A stretch of DNA of 64,000 nucleotides from Carettochelys insculpta (GCF_033958435.1 NC_134138.1:208515298-208579297); one strand, 5' to 3'; counted from the stretch's first letter, positions 34,560 through 45,192 are shown. Notes: generated by a model from the sequence alone, not told the origin. Program-made: numbers and translations.

Positions 34560-35263
34560 AAGGTCGACAAGTAGTTTTTAAACTAAGGGCTGGGGGAAAG
34601 CCAGTGGGTGCAGAGGAGCCAATGGGTGCCTCGCAGCAGCCTGATCCCTGCTCCCCCAGCTGTCCCCGCAGAGTGGGCCCGTGGCAGCCTGACCCCCCAC
34701 CAGCCCCACAGACCAATCCTGAGGCAGCCTGAACCCCCCCCCCGAACCCATGGCAGCTTGACACCCCCTCCACCAGCCCCGTGGCAGCCTGACCGCCACC
34801 CACCCCGCCGACCTCACGGTAGCCTGACCCCTGTGTCAGCCTCATGGCCTTAACCCAGGGCAGCCTTAACCTCCCGCTGGCCTCACAGACTGGCCTCACA
34901 ACAGCCTGAGCCCCACCTCCCCTCCCTGCCAGCCCAGTAGACCAAACCCACCGCAGCCTGATAGCCTCCCACTGGACCACACACCCAACCTTCAGCAGCC
35001 TGAACCCCCCATCCACCCTACGGACCCAACCAGCCACCGAGTTTTAACCCTCCCTCCCATTCATGGCCCCAAATTGCCCCCAGCCTTTAACCTTTTCCAA
35101 CACCCAAACCCAAGATTCACTTACCTTTCAAAGGCAGCACCACCTGCTGCCACTCCTTTGCCAAGCTCTAGGAACCAATCAGAGATTTTTACATGTATTT
35201 TAATGAGAATTTAGTGTCTCTCTTATGAGTTTTCACCTATGAGCAGAAAGTTGGGAACCAATT
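34560..35263. repeat. C-rich degenerate minisatellite, possibly inside a hAT-like element
   Basis: From 34625 to 35030 a unit of about 35-45 bases built on GCAGCCTGACCCCC and CCAGCCCCACAGACC recurs with much divergence. The surroundings read AAGTAGTTTTTAAACTAAGG on the left and AGTTGGGAACCAATTGTGG on the right, which resemble weakly matching hAT termini. No clean TSD was found. The minus-strand 168-codon frame (34531-35037) is a Gly-rich reading of the array, not a gene. Confidence 0.45.
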
Positions 35264-35269
35264 GTGGTC

Positions 35270-36070
35270 ATAGAGCAAGGGATGAGTGTACTGTATAAGA
35301 TGGCTGAACTAGAGTGCCTAGTATTAAAGGAGGGGATTAATATAATAGGCATCACAGAAACTTTGAATGAGGACCATCAATGGGACACAATCTTGCCAGG
35401 GTACAAAATATATACAAAATATATTGGAAAGACAGCACAGATCATGCTATGGGGGAATTGATTCTATACACAAAAGAAAATGTAAAATTAAATGAACTAC
35501 AATGTTCTATAGCAACTCTATGAATATTAATTCTGTGCTCTAATAATAAGAAAATGGAAGTAGGGATATATTAGTGACCCCCTGACCAGGATAGTAATAG
35601 TAATAGTGACTATGAAATGCTAAGGAAGATTAGAGAAGCTACCAAAATAAAAAACTCAATAATGATGCAGGATTTCAACTGTCCCCATATTGACTGGGTA
35701 CACATCATCTTGGGATGGGATGCAGTGATAAAGTTTCTTGATACCTTAAATATCTGTTCCAAGAAGCAGTCGGTTCTGGGGGAACCCACAAGGGGAGAGG
35801 CAATACACGATTTAGTCCTAACTGGAGCACAGAATCTGGTCCAAGAGATAAAGATAATTGAACTGCTTGGGAAAACTGATGACAATTTAATAAAATGTAA
35901 CATACCTGTGGAGGGGAAAACACCTCAGCATCCCAACACCTTTGCTTTTAATTTCAGAAAGGAGGATTACACAAAAATGTGGAAGTTAGTTAAACAGAAA
36001 TTAAAAGGTACACAGCCAAAAGTAAAATCCCTGCAAAAGCTGCGTGGAAACTTTTCAAATATATCAAAAT
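35270..36070 (+). pseudogene. CR1 apurinic-type endonuclease domain, broken
   Basis: Reads ELECLVLKEGINIIGITETL (the ITET/ITETW motif holding the catalytic Glu of APE-type endonucleases), then HQWDTILPGYKIYTK. After frameshifts and stops it reads NSIMMQDFNCPHIDWV, where the family has a GDFN motif; here the Gly is Gln. The domain nicks the target DNA for target-primed reverse transcription. It is split over at least two frames and cannot be functional. Confidence 0.8.
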
Positions 36071-36389
36071 AGGGGCACAACTTAAATGTATAGTCCAAAT
36101 TAAAATCCACAGTCAGAATACCAAAAAAATAGCCACTGAGGCTTCATAACCAGCTAAAAGAAGCAGTGAGAGAGAAAAAAAGCATTTTTACAAAGTGCAA
36201 GTTTAATCTCAATGAGGAAAATAGAAAATAGCATAAACTCTGTCAAGTTAAATGTAAAAACATAATAAGAAAAGACAAAAAGGAATATGAAGAACAGCTA
36301 GCTAAAATCTCAAAATGATGGCAAAATGTTGTTTAAGTACACCAGAAGCAGGAAGCCTGCTAAACAACTAGTGGGGCCACTAGTTGATT

Positions 36390-37890
36390 GAGATGCTAAG
36401 GGAGCACTTAAAGGTAAGGCCATTGCAGAGAAACTAAATGAATTCTTTGCATTGGTCTTCAGGGCTGAGGATATTAGAGAGATTCCCAAACCTGAGCTAT
36501 TTCTTTTAGGTGACAAATCAGAGGAATTGTCCCAGACCAAGATGTCATTAGAGGAGGTTTTGGAACAAACTGATAAAGTTAATAGTAACAAGTCACCGGG
36601 TGCAGATGGCATTCACCCAAGATTTCTGTAAGAACTCAAATGTGAAATTGCAGAACTATTAACTGTGGTTGGTAACTTATCCTTTAAATCATCTTCTGTA
36701 CGTAATGGTTGGAAGATAGTGAATGTGATGACAATATTCAAACAGGGCTTTAGAGGTTATCCTGGCAATTACAAATTGGTAAATCTAATGTCAGTACTGT
36801 GCAAATTAGATGAAACTTTAGCAAAGAATAAACTTGTTACACACATGGATGAACATAATATGATGTGAAAATGTCAACTTGGTTTCTGTAAAGGGAAATC
36901 ATGCCCTATTAATCTACTAGAGTACTTTGAGGGGGTAATTGAGCATGTGGACAAGGCGGAATCCAGTGGATATTGTGTACTTAGAAATCCAGAAAGCCTT
37001 TGACAAAGTCCCTCACCAAAGGCTTTTAAGTAAAGTAAGCTGTCATGGCACAGTAAGGAAGGTTGTCTCATGGATTGATAACTGGTTAAAAAAAAGTGTA
37101 GGAATAGTTGGTAAGTTTTCAGAATGGAAAGTGGTAACTAGTGGTGTCCCCCAAGGGTCCATACTGGGACCAATCATATTCAACCTATTTATAAATGACC
37201 TGGAGAAAGGGGTAAACAGTAAGGTCACAAAATTTGAAGATAGCATTAAACTTCTCAAGATAGTTAAGAGCAAAGCCCAGTGTGAAGAGCTTCATAAAGA
37301 TCTCACAAAACTAAGAGATTGGACAACAAAATAGAACATGAAAATTAATATTGATAAATGTATAGTAATGCACATTGGAAAAATAATCCCAACCTAGTAT
37401 ACAAAATGATGCAGACTAATTTAGCTATAACCACTCAAGAGAGATTGTGGAGTCATTGTGGATAATTCTCTGAAAACATCCATTCAGTGTTCTTGCTGCA
37501 GCAGTCAAAAAGCAAACAGAATGTTCCTAGCCATTTAAAAAAAGGGATAGAGAATAAGACAGAGAATATCTTATTGCCTTTATATAAATCCATAGTACTC
37601 CCAAATCTTGAACACTGCATAGAGGTGTGGTCACCTCATCTCAAAAAGATATATTGGCATTGGAAAAGGTTCAGAAAAGGGCAACAGAAATGACAGGGGT
37701 TTGGGACAAGTGCTGTATGGAGAAAGATTAAAAAGACTGGGACTTTCTGGCTTAGAAATGAGGAGGCTAAGGGAGATATGATATACATCTATAAAATCAT
37801 GACAGTTATGGGAAAAGTGAATAAGGAAAAATTATTTATTTGTTCTCATAAGGTAAGAACTAGGAGTCATCAAATGAAATTAATGTGTAG
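36390..37890 (+). pseudogene. CR1 reverse transcriptase, broken
   Basis: Fragments in shifting frames cover the RT: KSPGADGIHPRFL near 36600, VYLEIQKAFDKVPHQRLLSK (motif A with its first Asp changed to Glu) in the 36939-37334 frame, SGVPQGSILGPIIFNLFIND (motif B region), and KFEDSIKLL where active copies have FADDTKLF. Both Asp positions of motif C are therefore damaged. The thumb/C-terminal region continues through 37890. Multiple stops and shifts mark it as older than the CR1 at 50041. Confidence 0.85.
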
Positions 37891-37892
37891 TA

Positions 37893-38847
37893 GGTGAGTA
37901 GGCATCCTTCAGTCTGCACAGACTATGGATCGCGCCCTTTAAAGTTTCAATTGAAGACTTCATTTACAGCGTCTATTGTGACTATAAAGACCCACACGAG
38001 AGTGACAGTCCTTGCTGCATCTCTTGCAGATGTAGTGGGTGTCTGGCAAGTCCTTATTTTTGTGCTTTTTGTGCGCTCGCTTCTCCTCTGCTAGCTGTCT
38101 GATCTTCAACTCGCCCTTCTGAAGGCCCACGTGTAACCCCTGCCTCCATCTGCCGCGGTCGTCTGCTAGTTCTTCCCAGTTGTCCAGCTCGATGTCTACC
38201 TCTCTGAGGTCTCTCTTGCAGAAATCTTTGTAACGCAACTGGGGGTGTCCAGGGGGTCTTTTGCCAGAGGCTAGCTCACCATACATGATGTCTTTTGGAA
38301 TCCTTCCATCGTTGATCCTGTGGACGTGGCCAAGCCAGTGGAGCCGACACTGCCTGAGGAGGGTGTGCATGGCTGGGATTCCAGCTTGCTCGAGGACGGC
38401 TGTGTTGGTAACTCTGTCCTTCCATGATATTCCAAGGATGCGCCTGAGGCAGCGCAAGCGGAAGACGTTCAGCCTCTTTTCCTGGCAGGCATACAGGGTC
38501 CAAGTCTCGCTGCCATAAAGGAGGGTGCTGAGGATGCAGGCTCTGTAGACTTGCATTTTGGTGTGAGTGTACAGCTTGTTGTTATTCCACGCTCTCTTGC
38601 TGAGTCTGGACAGAGTTGTGGCTGCTTTTCCGATCCTCCTATTTAGCTCAGTGTCCAACGACAGGGTGTCAGTGATGGTGGACCCGAGGTAAATGAACTT
38701 GTGGACAACCTCTTACGTACAGTTGTCAATGCTGATTGACGGGGATTCAGCAACATCTTGACCGAGTACATTTGTCTTCTTTAGGCTGAAGGTAAGCCCA
38801 AAGTTCTTGCACGCTTTGGAGAACCGATCCAGCAGTTTTTGAAGGGG
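37893..38847 (-). mobile_element. APE-type LINE fragment inserted in CR1, minus strand
   Basis: The 5'-truncated 3' end of a LINE lies in the opposite orientation within the CR1. Its 3' terminus, as seen on the plus strand, begins AGTAGGCATCCTTC, identical to the start of the related copy at about 40408. The clade is uncertain; the C-terminal region recalls RTE- or Rex-like LINEs annotated in reptiles and fish. Confidence 0.85.
37960..38847 (-). pseudogene. LINE C-terminal polyprotein (RT end plus zinc finger)
   Basis: The minus strand reads LLDRFSKACKNFGLTFSLKK, then one TAA stop near 38715, then an open frame from 38658: LNRRIGKAATTLSRLSKRAW, LLYGSETWTLYACQEK, LRCLRRILGISWKDRV, LHWLGHVHRINDGRIPKD and GELASGKRPPGHPQLRYKD. 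It ends with a CxxC...H...H/C finger, CKRCSKDCHSRVGLYSHNRR. This is the conserved region downstream of the RT fingers/palm. The catalytic palm (FADD) is not included because the copy is truncated. The 232-codon open stretch suggests moderate age. Confidence 0.85.
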
Positions 38848-39145
38848 TATAAAACTGACAATATGAAGCTTTTCTTCACACATGACAGGGTAGGTTTGTG
38901 CAACATATTGACAGAATAAGCTATGAAGACCAGGGCTTCATCAGGGTTCAAAAAAAGAACTAGGAAAATTCATGGAGTTTAGGTCCATCAATGGTTATTA
39001 GCCAGGACAGGTAGGAATGGTGTCCCTAGATTCTGTTTGTTAGAGTCTGGAAATGGATGACAGGAGAGGGGTCACTTATTGACTACCTTTTTCTGTTCAT
39101 TCCCTATGGGGCATCTGGCATTGGTCACTGTCAGATGACAGTGTA

Positions 39146-39856
39146 GGCTATGTCTACACGTGAAGCCTACTTTGAAGTAGCCTATTTCGATGTGGAGACA
39201 TCGAAATAGGCTATTTCGATGAATAACGTCTACACGTCCTCCAGGGCTGGCAACGTCGATGTTCAACATCGACGTTGCGCAGCACCACATTGAAATAGGC
39301 GCAGCGAGGGAACGTCTACACGCCAAAGTAGCACACATCGAAATAGGGGTGCCAGGCACAGCTGCAGACAGGGTCACAGGGCGGACTCAACAGCCAGCCG
39401 CTCCCTTAAAGGGCCCCTCCCAGACACAGTTGCACTATACAACACAAGATACACAGAGCCTACAACTGGTTGCAGACCCTGTGCCTGCAGCATGGATCCC
39501 CAGCTGCCGCAGAAGCAGCCAGAAGCCCTGGGCTAAGGGCTGCTGCCCACGGTGACCATAGAGCCCCGCAGGGGCTGGAGAGAGAGCATCTCTCAACCCC
39601 CCAGCTGATGGCCGCCATGGAGGACCCGGCAATTTCGACGTTGCGGGACGCGGATCGTCTACACGGTCCCTACTTCGACGTTGAACGTCGAAGTAGGGCG
39701 CTATTCCAATCCCCTCATGAGGTTAGCGACTTTGACGTCTCGCCGCCTAACGTCAATGTTAACATCGAAATAGCGCCCAACAAGTGTAGCCGCGACGGGC
39801 GCTATTTCGAAGTTAGTTCCGCTACTTTGAAGTAGCATGCACGTGTAGACACAGCT
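39146..39856. mobile_element. Harbinger MITE, 711 bp (family A)
   Basis: Near-full-length relative of 14431-15140, same orientation. Termini GGCTATGTCTACACGTG and CACGTGTAGACACAGCT. The core again has GCCGCCATGGAGGACCC and the TCCCTTAAAGGGCCCCTCCC segment. Flanking triplets differ (GTA, CAA), so the TSD is absent. CR1 sequence lies to its left but not its right, so the junction was rearranged or deleted. Confidence 0.88.
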
Positions 39857-39994
39857 CAAGTGTTACTAAGTTATTCAATAAATCAATGTTTCATACTTTA
39901 TCTGTATTACGGTTGTACCAAGAGGCCTGGTTTATTTAGTACTGTAAAGATGTAAGCTGACCATGCCTGACATTAAGAGCTTGCAGTCTCAGTC

Positions 39995-40118
39995 TCTGAT
40001 CCTGCAAGGCTTACACACATGCTTGACATTGGTATGTATTGGTTTCCCGTTGAAATCAATGGGCCTACTCTCAATAAGCAAAGTCAAGTACATGTGTAAA
40101 GCTTTGCAACATTAGGAC
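39995..40118. repeat. Ancient palindromic repeat centred on GAAATCAATGGG
   Basis: The left arm CTGATCCTGCAAGGCTTACA and the right arm TGTGTAAAGCTTTGCAACAT are inverted matches around a centre near 40055. This matches a palindromic repeat common in bird and reptile genomes, from memory. It is heavily decayed. Confidence 0.6.
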
Positions 40119-40228
40119 TTATGTTTATGATAAGATGTAGCAAGTGGGGAAACAAACAAGGGGGTGAGGAGGCTAAAGGATAAACATGTTTTTCATAGAC
40201 TAGTTCTATGCACAGGTTATAGTTTGAG

Positions 40229-40407
40229 CAAGGGTTGGCAAACAAAAGAACGAGAAGAACCATTTTTTCAAACTTAGCGAAAAATTCAGTAATTCAAGAG
40301 CCACAATGCAAGTAAATATGAGAGGGTCCTTAATAAATAACGTCAAACCATACTTTTTGTAACCACTATTTTAAGAACAGCTCACACTCATATCTCACAA
40401 TACAGTA
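40229..40407. repeat. Dispersed hAT-like repeat fragment (copy 1)
   Basis: Starts GGGTTGGCAAACAAAAGAA and continues AATTCAAGAGCCACAATGCA, CCTTAATAAATAACGTCAAA and TTTTGTAACCACTATTTTAA. The same order of phrases recurs at 61819-61985. It is cut on the right by the 3' end of the LINE at about 40408. Confidence 0.65.
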
Positions 40408-42005
40408 CAGTAGGCATCCTTCGATCCTGAGGGATCATGGGTTTGCGCCCCAGTTGGACTGATTAGAGCAGTGTCTTCTGTGGCTGTGCAATCCAATCTG
40501 GGAGTGGCAGTCCTTTCCGCACTGTGAGCAACAGTAGGCAGATGTCACTCTGGTATCACAGGCACGGATCTTCCTGAGGGCTCTCCTGTCTTCTGCTTCT
40601 TTCACCAAGTTAGTTTCATACATAGCAAGAGCTTCCTTCACTCCCTGTTTCCAGCCATGCCTGTCTGAGGCAAGCGAATGCCAGGTGTTCACACTGATAG
40701 AGAGAGCGCTGAGGTCACGCTTGTATGTGTCCTTGTAGTGCAATTTAGGTCGCCCTTTTGGCCTCTTTCCAGATGCCAGTTCGCCGAAGAGGAGGTCCTT
40801 CGGTATTCGGCCATCCGTCATGCATGAGACATGGCCCAGCCAGCGCATACGCCTCTGTTTGAGAAGGGTGAACATGGAGGCGGTGCCTGCCCTCTCAAGC
40901 ACTGCACTATTGGGGACCTTGTCCTGCCATGAGATACCGAGTATGCGCCTAAGGCAGCGCATGTGGAATGCGTTGAGCCGCTGCTCTTGTTTTGAGTGCA
41001 AAGTCCATGTTTCACTGGTGTACAGCAGTGTGCTCAAAACACAGGCTGTGTAGACCTGCACCTTGGTGTGTACAGTGAGCTTATTGTTAGCCTATACTCT
41101 CTTCGTCAGCCTGGAGAATGTTGTGGCGGCTTTTCCAATGTGCTTGTTGATCTCACTATCAAGCGACAAGTTGTCCGAGATTGTCGAGCCTAGGTACACG
41201 AACTCATGGACAACTTCCAGTTTGTAGTCTAGCACATTGATAGATGGCTCGTTACCCACGTTTTGGCCCATCATGTGGGTCTTCTTTAAGCTGATTGTGA
41301 GGCCAAATTCCATACATGCATCCACAAAATGAGTTATGAGTGACTGCAGTTCCTGCTGAGTGCAAGCAGCAATAGCTGCATTGTCAGCAAAACGGAACTC
41401 CCTTAGATGCTTTGTAAGCACCCTGGTCTTCACTCTAAGCCTCGACAGTTTGAAGAGGTTGCCGTCCGTTCTCATGCGGAGAGCGATGCCCTCTGTAGCA
41501 GTTCCGAAGGCATATTTGAGCAAAACTGCGAAGAAGATGCCGAACAGTGTTGGAGCCAGCACACACCCCTGCTTCACTCTGCTGAGAATCTCAAAGGGTT
41601 CGGATGTGGGTCCATCATATACGTTGGTCCCCTTCATGCCTTCATGGAAGGCCCTAATAATGCTGAGCAGAGTTGGGGGACAGCCGATCTTAGCCAGAAT
41701 CGCAAACAGACCTTTTCTGGTGACGAGGTCAAATACCTTGGTCAGGTCAATGAAGGCAATATACAGAGGTTTGTTCTGCTCCCTGCACTTTTCTTGTAGT
41801 TGCCTAACACAGAAAACCATGTCTATGGTGGACCATTCAGCTCTGAACCCGCACTGAGACTCAGGGTAGACTCTCTCTGCAAGAACATTGAGCCTCTTCA
41901 GAAGAACACGTGCAAATAGCTTCCCCACGGTACTGAGAAGGGAGATGCCACGATAGTTGTTACAAACGCTTTTGTCACCCTTGTTCTTGCACAATCCTGG
42001 GTTAT
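40408..42005 (-). mobile_element. APE-type LINE copy, minus strand, RT nearly intact
   Basis: A 1.6-kb 5'-truncated copy of the same LINE family as 37893-38847, same orientation. The 3' end (plus strand AGTAGGCATCCTTC, preceded by TACAGTACAG) and the C-terminal finger match that copy. The truncation point, near 42000, turns into AT-rich flank (TATATTTGTATGTGTATG). Confidence 0.88.
40435..42005 (-). pseudogene. LINE reverse transcriptase with one in-frame stop
   Basis: A single minus-strand frame runs from about 42000 to 40435, broken only by a TAG at about 41094-41092 where relatives have Trp (KRV-stop-ANNKL versus KRAWNNNKL). Recognisable RT blocks are CNNYRGISLLSTVGKLFARV, GFRAEWSTIDMVFCVRQLQE, motif A LYIAFIDLTKVFD, motif B VKQGCVLAPTLF and motif C FADN in place of FADD. 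The C-terminal part has LLYTSETWTLHSKQEQ, RCLRRILGISWQDKV and the finger CCSQCGKDCHSQIGLHSHRR. The motif C Asp-to-Asn change and the stop make it inactive. The endonuclease half is missing. Confidence 0.9.
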
Positions 42006-42115
42006 AGTAATATATTTGTATGTGTATGTGTATTCTGTTTTTAGTAAATGAAAACAAATAAGCTGATTTCTAGAAGAAGCTTCTGTTTGCCACCTGCCTG
42101 ACCATCGTCATCTCT

Positions 42116-42342
42116 CAATTTTGACGTTGCGGGACATGGATCGTCTACACGGTCCCTACTTCGACGTTGAATGTCAAAGTAGGGCGCTATTCCGATCCCC
42201 TCATGAGGTTAGCGACTTCGACGTCTCGCCGCCTAACGTCGAAGTTAACTTCGAAATAGTGCCCGACGCGTGTAGCCGCGACGGGCGCTATTTCGAAGTT
42301 AGTGCCGCTACTTCGAAGTAGCGTGCACGTGTAGACACAGCT
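42116..42342. mobile_element. 3' half of a Harbinger family A MITE
   Basis: From CAATTTTGACGTTGCGGG to CACGTGTAGACACAGCT it matches the last third of the copy at 39146-39856, including the TTCGACGTCTCGCCGCCTAA segment. The left part is absent, so it was truncated or deleted before or during the rearrangements around the minus-strand LINE. Confidence 0.85.
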
Positions 42343-42473
42343 GAGGTGACCCTGTCTGCTGTGCCATTGGCTGTTGTGCCAATAGAGAGGCCTTGGCAGT
42401 TTGGCTGCAATCTGTAGACAAAAGTTTTGTCAGAAGATATCTTCTGACACTAACTTCCCTGTAAGCTAGACAT
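42343..42473. mobile_element. Possible Harbinger MITE right-end fragment with 22-bp palindrome
   Basis: The segment ends AGCTAGACATAGCC, like the termini of the other MITEs, and contains a perfect 22-bp palindrome at 42428-42449 (TGTCAGAAGAT and its complement). Similar TGTCAGAAGA words lie in the left end of the Harbinger element near 15400. The left end is not found. Confidence 0.45.
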
Positions 42474-42762
42474 AGCCTATAAGTTTACACCTATTGACTT
42501 CAATGGGGTTCTAACCCACACCATAACAAGGTTTCCGCCAGGTCAGAGAAAGTTACCTAAAATTTTCACCTTTCATATCTATAATACAAGCATTATTGAA
42601 GTCAAATGGATAATTTCCAGGAGTTTGGATAAAATAAGAAAATTGCCTAATCTTCACCCAAATCTAAAACAGTATCTTAATTGGAATTCTTAACCCCAAA
42701 AAAGGTGGATAAATTTTGTTCATTTTCATAGTGAATTTATAATATAAAACATATGTATATCT

Positions 42763-42975
42763 ATCAAAACAAAAAAAGCAGTCCAGTAGTGCTTTGAAGA
42801 CTAACAAAATAATCTATTAGGTATGAGCTTTTGTGGGACAGACCCACTTCTTCAGGTCTATCCCACAAAAGCTCATCACCTAATAGATTATTTTGTTAGT
42901 CTTTAAAGTGCTACTGGACTGCTTGTTTGTTTTGATAAGTATATAGACTAGCACAGCTAGCTCTCTGTTACTACT
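42763..42975. mobile_element. Head-to-head Penelope-like tails, 13-bp TSD
   Basis: Minus-oriented tail followed directly by a plus-oriented tail, with inverted arms (GCAGTCCAGTAGTGCTTTGA versus AAAGTGCTACTGGACTGC). It ends GACTAGCACAGCTAGCTCTC then TGTTACTACT. CATATGTATATCT is duplicated exactly at 42750-42762 and 42976-42988, so the whole inverted structure was inserted as one unit. No coding sequence. Confidence 0.88.
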
Positions 42976-43002
42976 CATATGTATATCTGTTTGCCTTGAT
43001 CA

Positions 43003-43022
43003 TTTATTTATTTATTTATTTA
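43003..43022 (+). repeat. (TTTA)n microsatellite
   Basis: Five tandem TTTA units. It follows the Penelope insertion by a few bases. Confidence 0.9.
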
Positions 43023-43996
43023 TACTAACAGAAAGGTTAAATAGGTTGCACGTACCTCTCACAAGCAGCCCTTTGCTGAGTGCATGAGCCTGCACACTTT
43101 CTGTTTATGGTGGCTCTTTGGTAACTCAGCTGTCCTGCTGCCTCAGAATTTCCTTCTTGCAAGCAAGGCCTTTGTCCTCTCAGGGCACTTCTGGCTCTAG
43201 GACTGTGGCTGGGTCACTATACTCCAAGTCCCCTCCCCTCCCCAGGATACCCCAAGAGCCAGGCCACTTCCCCAAATGACTAATGGGAGGTTATGGGGAG
43301 CCAGGCCTGCCCTCTGCTCCAGAACACAGAGCTGGAACCTGTAGATAGCAGCTGTCTGCTATGTCTGCTGATCTAATTCCCTGGGCCATTTCCCAATTGC
43401 CCTATGCTGCTTTGCCCTTTCCTTGGGGCTCTGTCTTATTTGCTGTGAGCCCTCCACACTGAGCAGGCTGCTCAGCAGCACTGCTACTCTTCCAGTCACC
43501 TGTTCTTCACCCCTTGAGCTGCACATAGGAACTAAGTGCTGCTCTGTTCCGCAGTTTATTTTATATGGCTTTTCTGGACTCCGATTGGCTGCTTGCCCTT
43601 CAGCCACTGTTGCCTTCTTGGAGGACCTCTCTACTGCCTCTTCTTCTGGGGCAGGGTGTCGCAGAACCCAAAGGCCATCAGCATATGTCTCAAGGTATAT
43701 ATGTCTCAAGGTGTATATGTCAGCATATGTCTCCATCCTGTCACAGGAAAAAGAATCAATTAACTTTTTTTTTAAGCATACATTGTTATACTTCTTTATT
43801 ACTTTACAGTTAATCATGGTGAACTAGGTCCTCAGCTGGTGTAACTTGATGTAGCTGCACTGACTTTCATGAAGTTAGAAGGATATGCACTAGGCTAGGA
43901 TCTGGTCCATTCTGTATGTCACATTCATTTTGCAGTCTTGTACGCCGGTGGTCAATGCTGCTGAAGAATTCATCATAAAGTCAGCATCAGAATTGT
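43023..43996. other. Unassigned stretch, no gene seen
   Basis: Overlapping frames on both strands (minus 43359-43817, plus 43423-43827) have no recognisable domain. A short imperfect duplication of GTATATATGTCTCAAGG occurs near 43690-43720. Confidence 0.4.
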
Positions 43997-44004
43997 ATTT
44001 AGTG

Positions 44005-44305
44005 CAGTGGTTCATACCCTTTCCAGACTACTGTGTCTCTTTCACGAACTGGATTTGTTTTCCATACCCACAAGTTTCATCTCACTTAAACTACTTGCTT
44101 ACAAAATCAGACATAAAAATACAGAAGTGTCACAGCACAGTATTTCTGAAAAATTGCTTAAATTCTCATTTTGTCATTATGAAAGTTTGATTCGATCTGA
44201 CTTTGTAAGTGCTTTCTGTGTTGCCTGATGTAAAACTAGGCAAACATCTAGAAGAGTTGATGTATCCCCTAGATGACTTCTTGCACTCCTGGTTGAGAAC
44301 CACTG
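44005..44305. mobile_element. hAT MITE, 301 bp, imperfect 8-bp TSD
   Basis: The left end CAGTGGTTCATACCCTTTCC pairs with the right end, whose minus strand reads CAGTGGTTCTCAACCAGGAG. Flanks ATTTAGTG (43997-44004) and ATCTAGGT (44306-44313) agree at most positions, consistent with an aged 8-bp duplication. Confidence 0.75.
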
Positions 44306-44313
44306 ATCTAGGT

Positions 44314-45192
44314 GGATGTTCTGTGCAGATAATATAAAGCATGTAGGCAAGAAATTGCATTATTACTTGGAGTATGTTATGTGTTTCAAATAATTGTCAA
44401 GAAGGTGTATTCTTCCCCTGAAAGTTTGTGATGGGGCTGTGAAAGCAATAACATGCTGAAAGCCAGATAGGACAAAGCACTCAAGATGTGTCTATAAATA
44501 AGAGCAACTCTATTATCACAGAAGAAATGTACAAATAGATGAATGATTTGCCCGGAGGAAAGAAATGGTGCAGGAAGTCGCACTTCTGACACACTGATTT
44601 TGATCTGACAAAAATAAGTCCCCTAATGTCTAATTTGATATATCTTTCTTTGTTTCTATATGTATTGTTTAAAGAATGTACAATCTTTGTTACTTCTCAG
44701 CTAGATTACTGTAGTTCTCAATTTGCAGCTCTCCTTCAGTGTGTTTAATAGGATAAAATTACACAAAATAATACACCTTGGATTCAGCACATCGTTCCTG
44801 TATTGTCCTTTTTATATTGGCCTCTTGTCAAAAGTGTTGATTTTTTTGAAACTTCCTCTATTCCCAAATAAAAATCTTTTAGTTATAGACAACCTATCTG
44901 ATCTGTGATCCCAACTGGTTTCCCAATTAATCTCCATCAAGAGTATCCATTATGTTCCAGGTATAACTTGTTTTTAAATAATTGAGACAATGAAATAATA
45001 TTAGAACTGGAGATTTGGTTGTGCTCTCTGTCAATATATGGTATCAGGAATAGATGGGATATGATTAAAATGCAGACTGTTTCTTTGCCACTCCCAGCAT
45101 CATAAGCAGTAATTTTAGATGCATCCAAAGTAATCTTTCTTACATGGCTCCCTGACTTGTGTTTTCTTAAAATGATTGTCCATATTGTCTCA
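44314..45192. other. Unassigned AT-rich stretch
   Basis: No gene or repeat recognised before the CR1 copy that follows. Confidence 0.4.

Larger units (their letters stand above)
35270..39145 (+). mobile_element. CR1 LINE with endonuclease and RT, inactivated and nested
   Basis: Old plus-strand CR1 copy, 5'-truncated in the endonuclease domain and interrupted by a minus-strand LINE fragment at 37893-38847. Removing the insertion rejoins AATGTGTAGTAGGT to AAAACTGACAATATG, which continues the CR1 3' coding region and 3' UTR (CAATGGTTATTAGCCAGGAC). The usual octamer tail is missing. The element stops at a Harbinger MITE at 39146, and the sequence beyond that MITE is not CR1. Confidence 0.9.

Noticed and set aside
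34531..35037. 168-codon Gly-rich minus-strand frame
   Set aside because: A translation of the C-rich minisatellite; unit divergence includes shifts and no protein periodicity is kept.
43359..43827. Opposed 152- and 134-codon frames
   Set aside because: They mirror each other on the two strands, with no recognisable residues.
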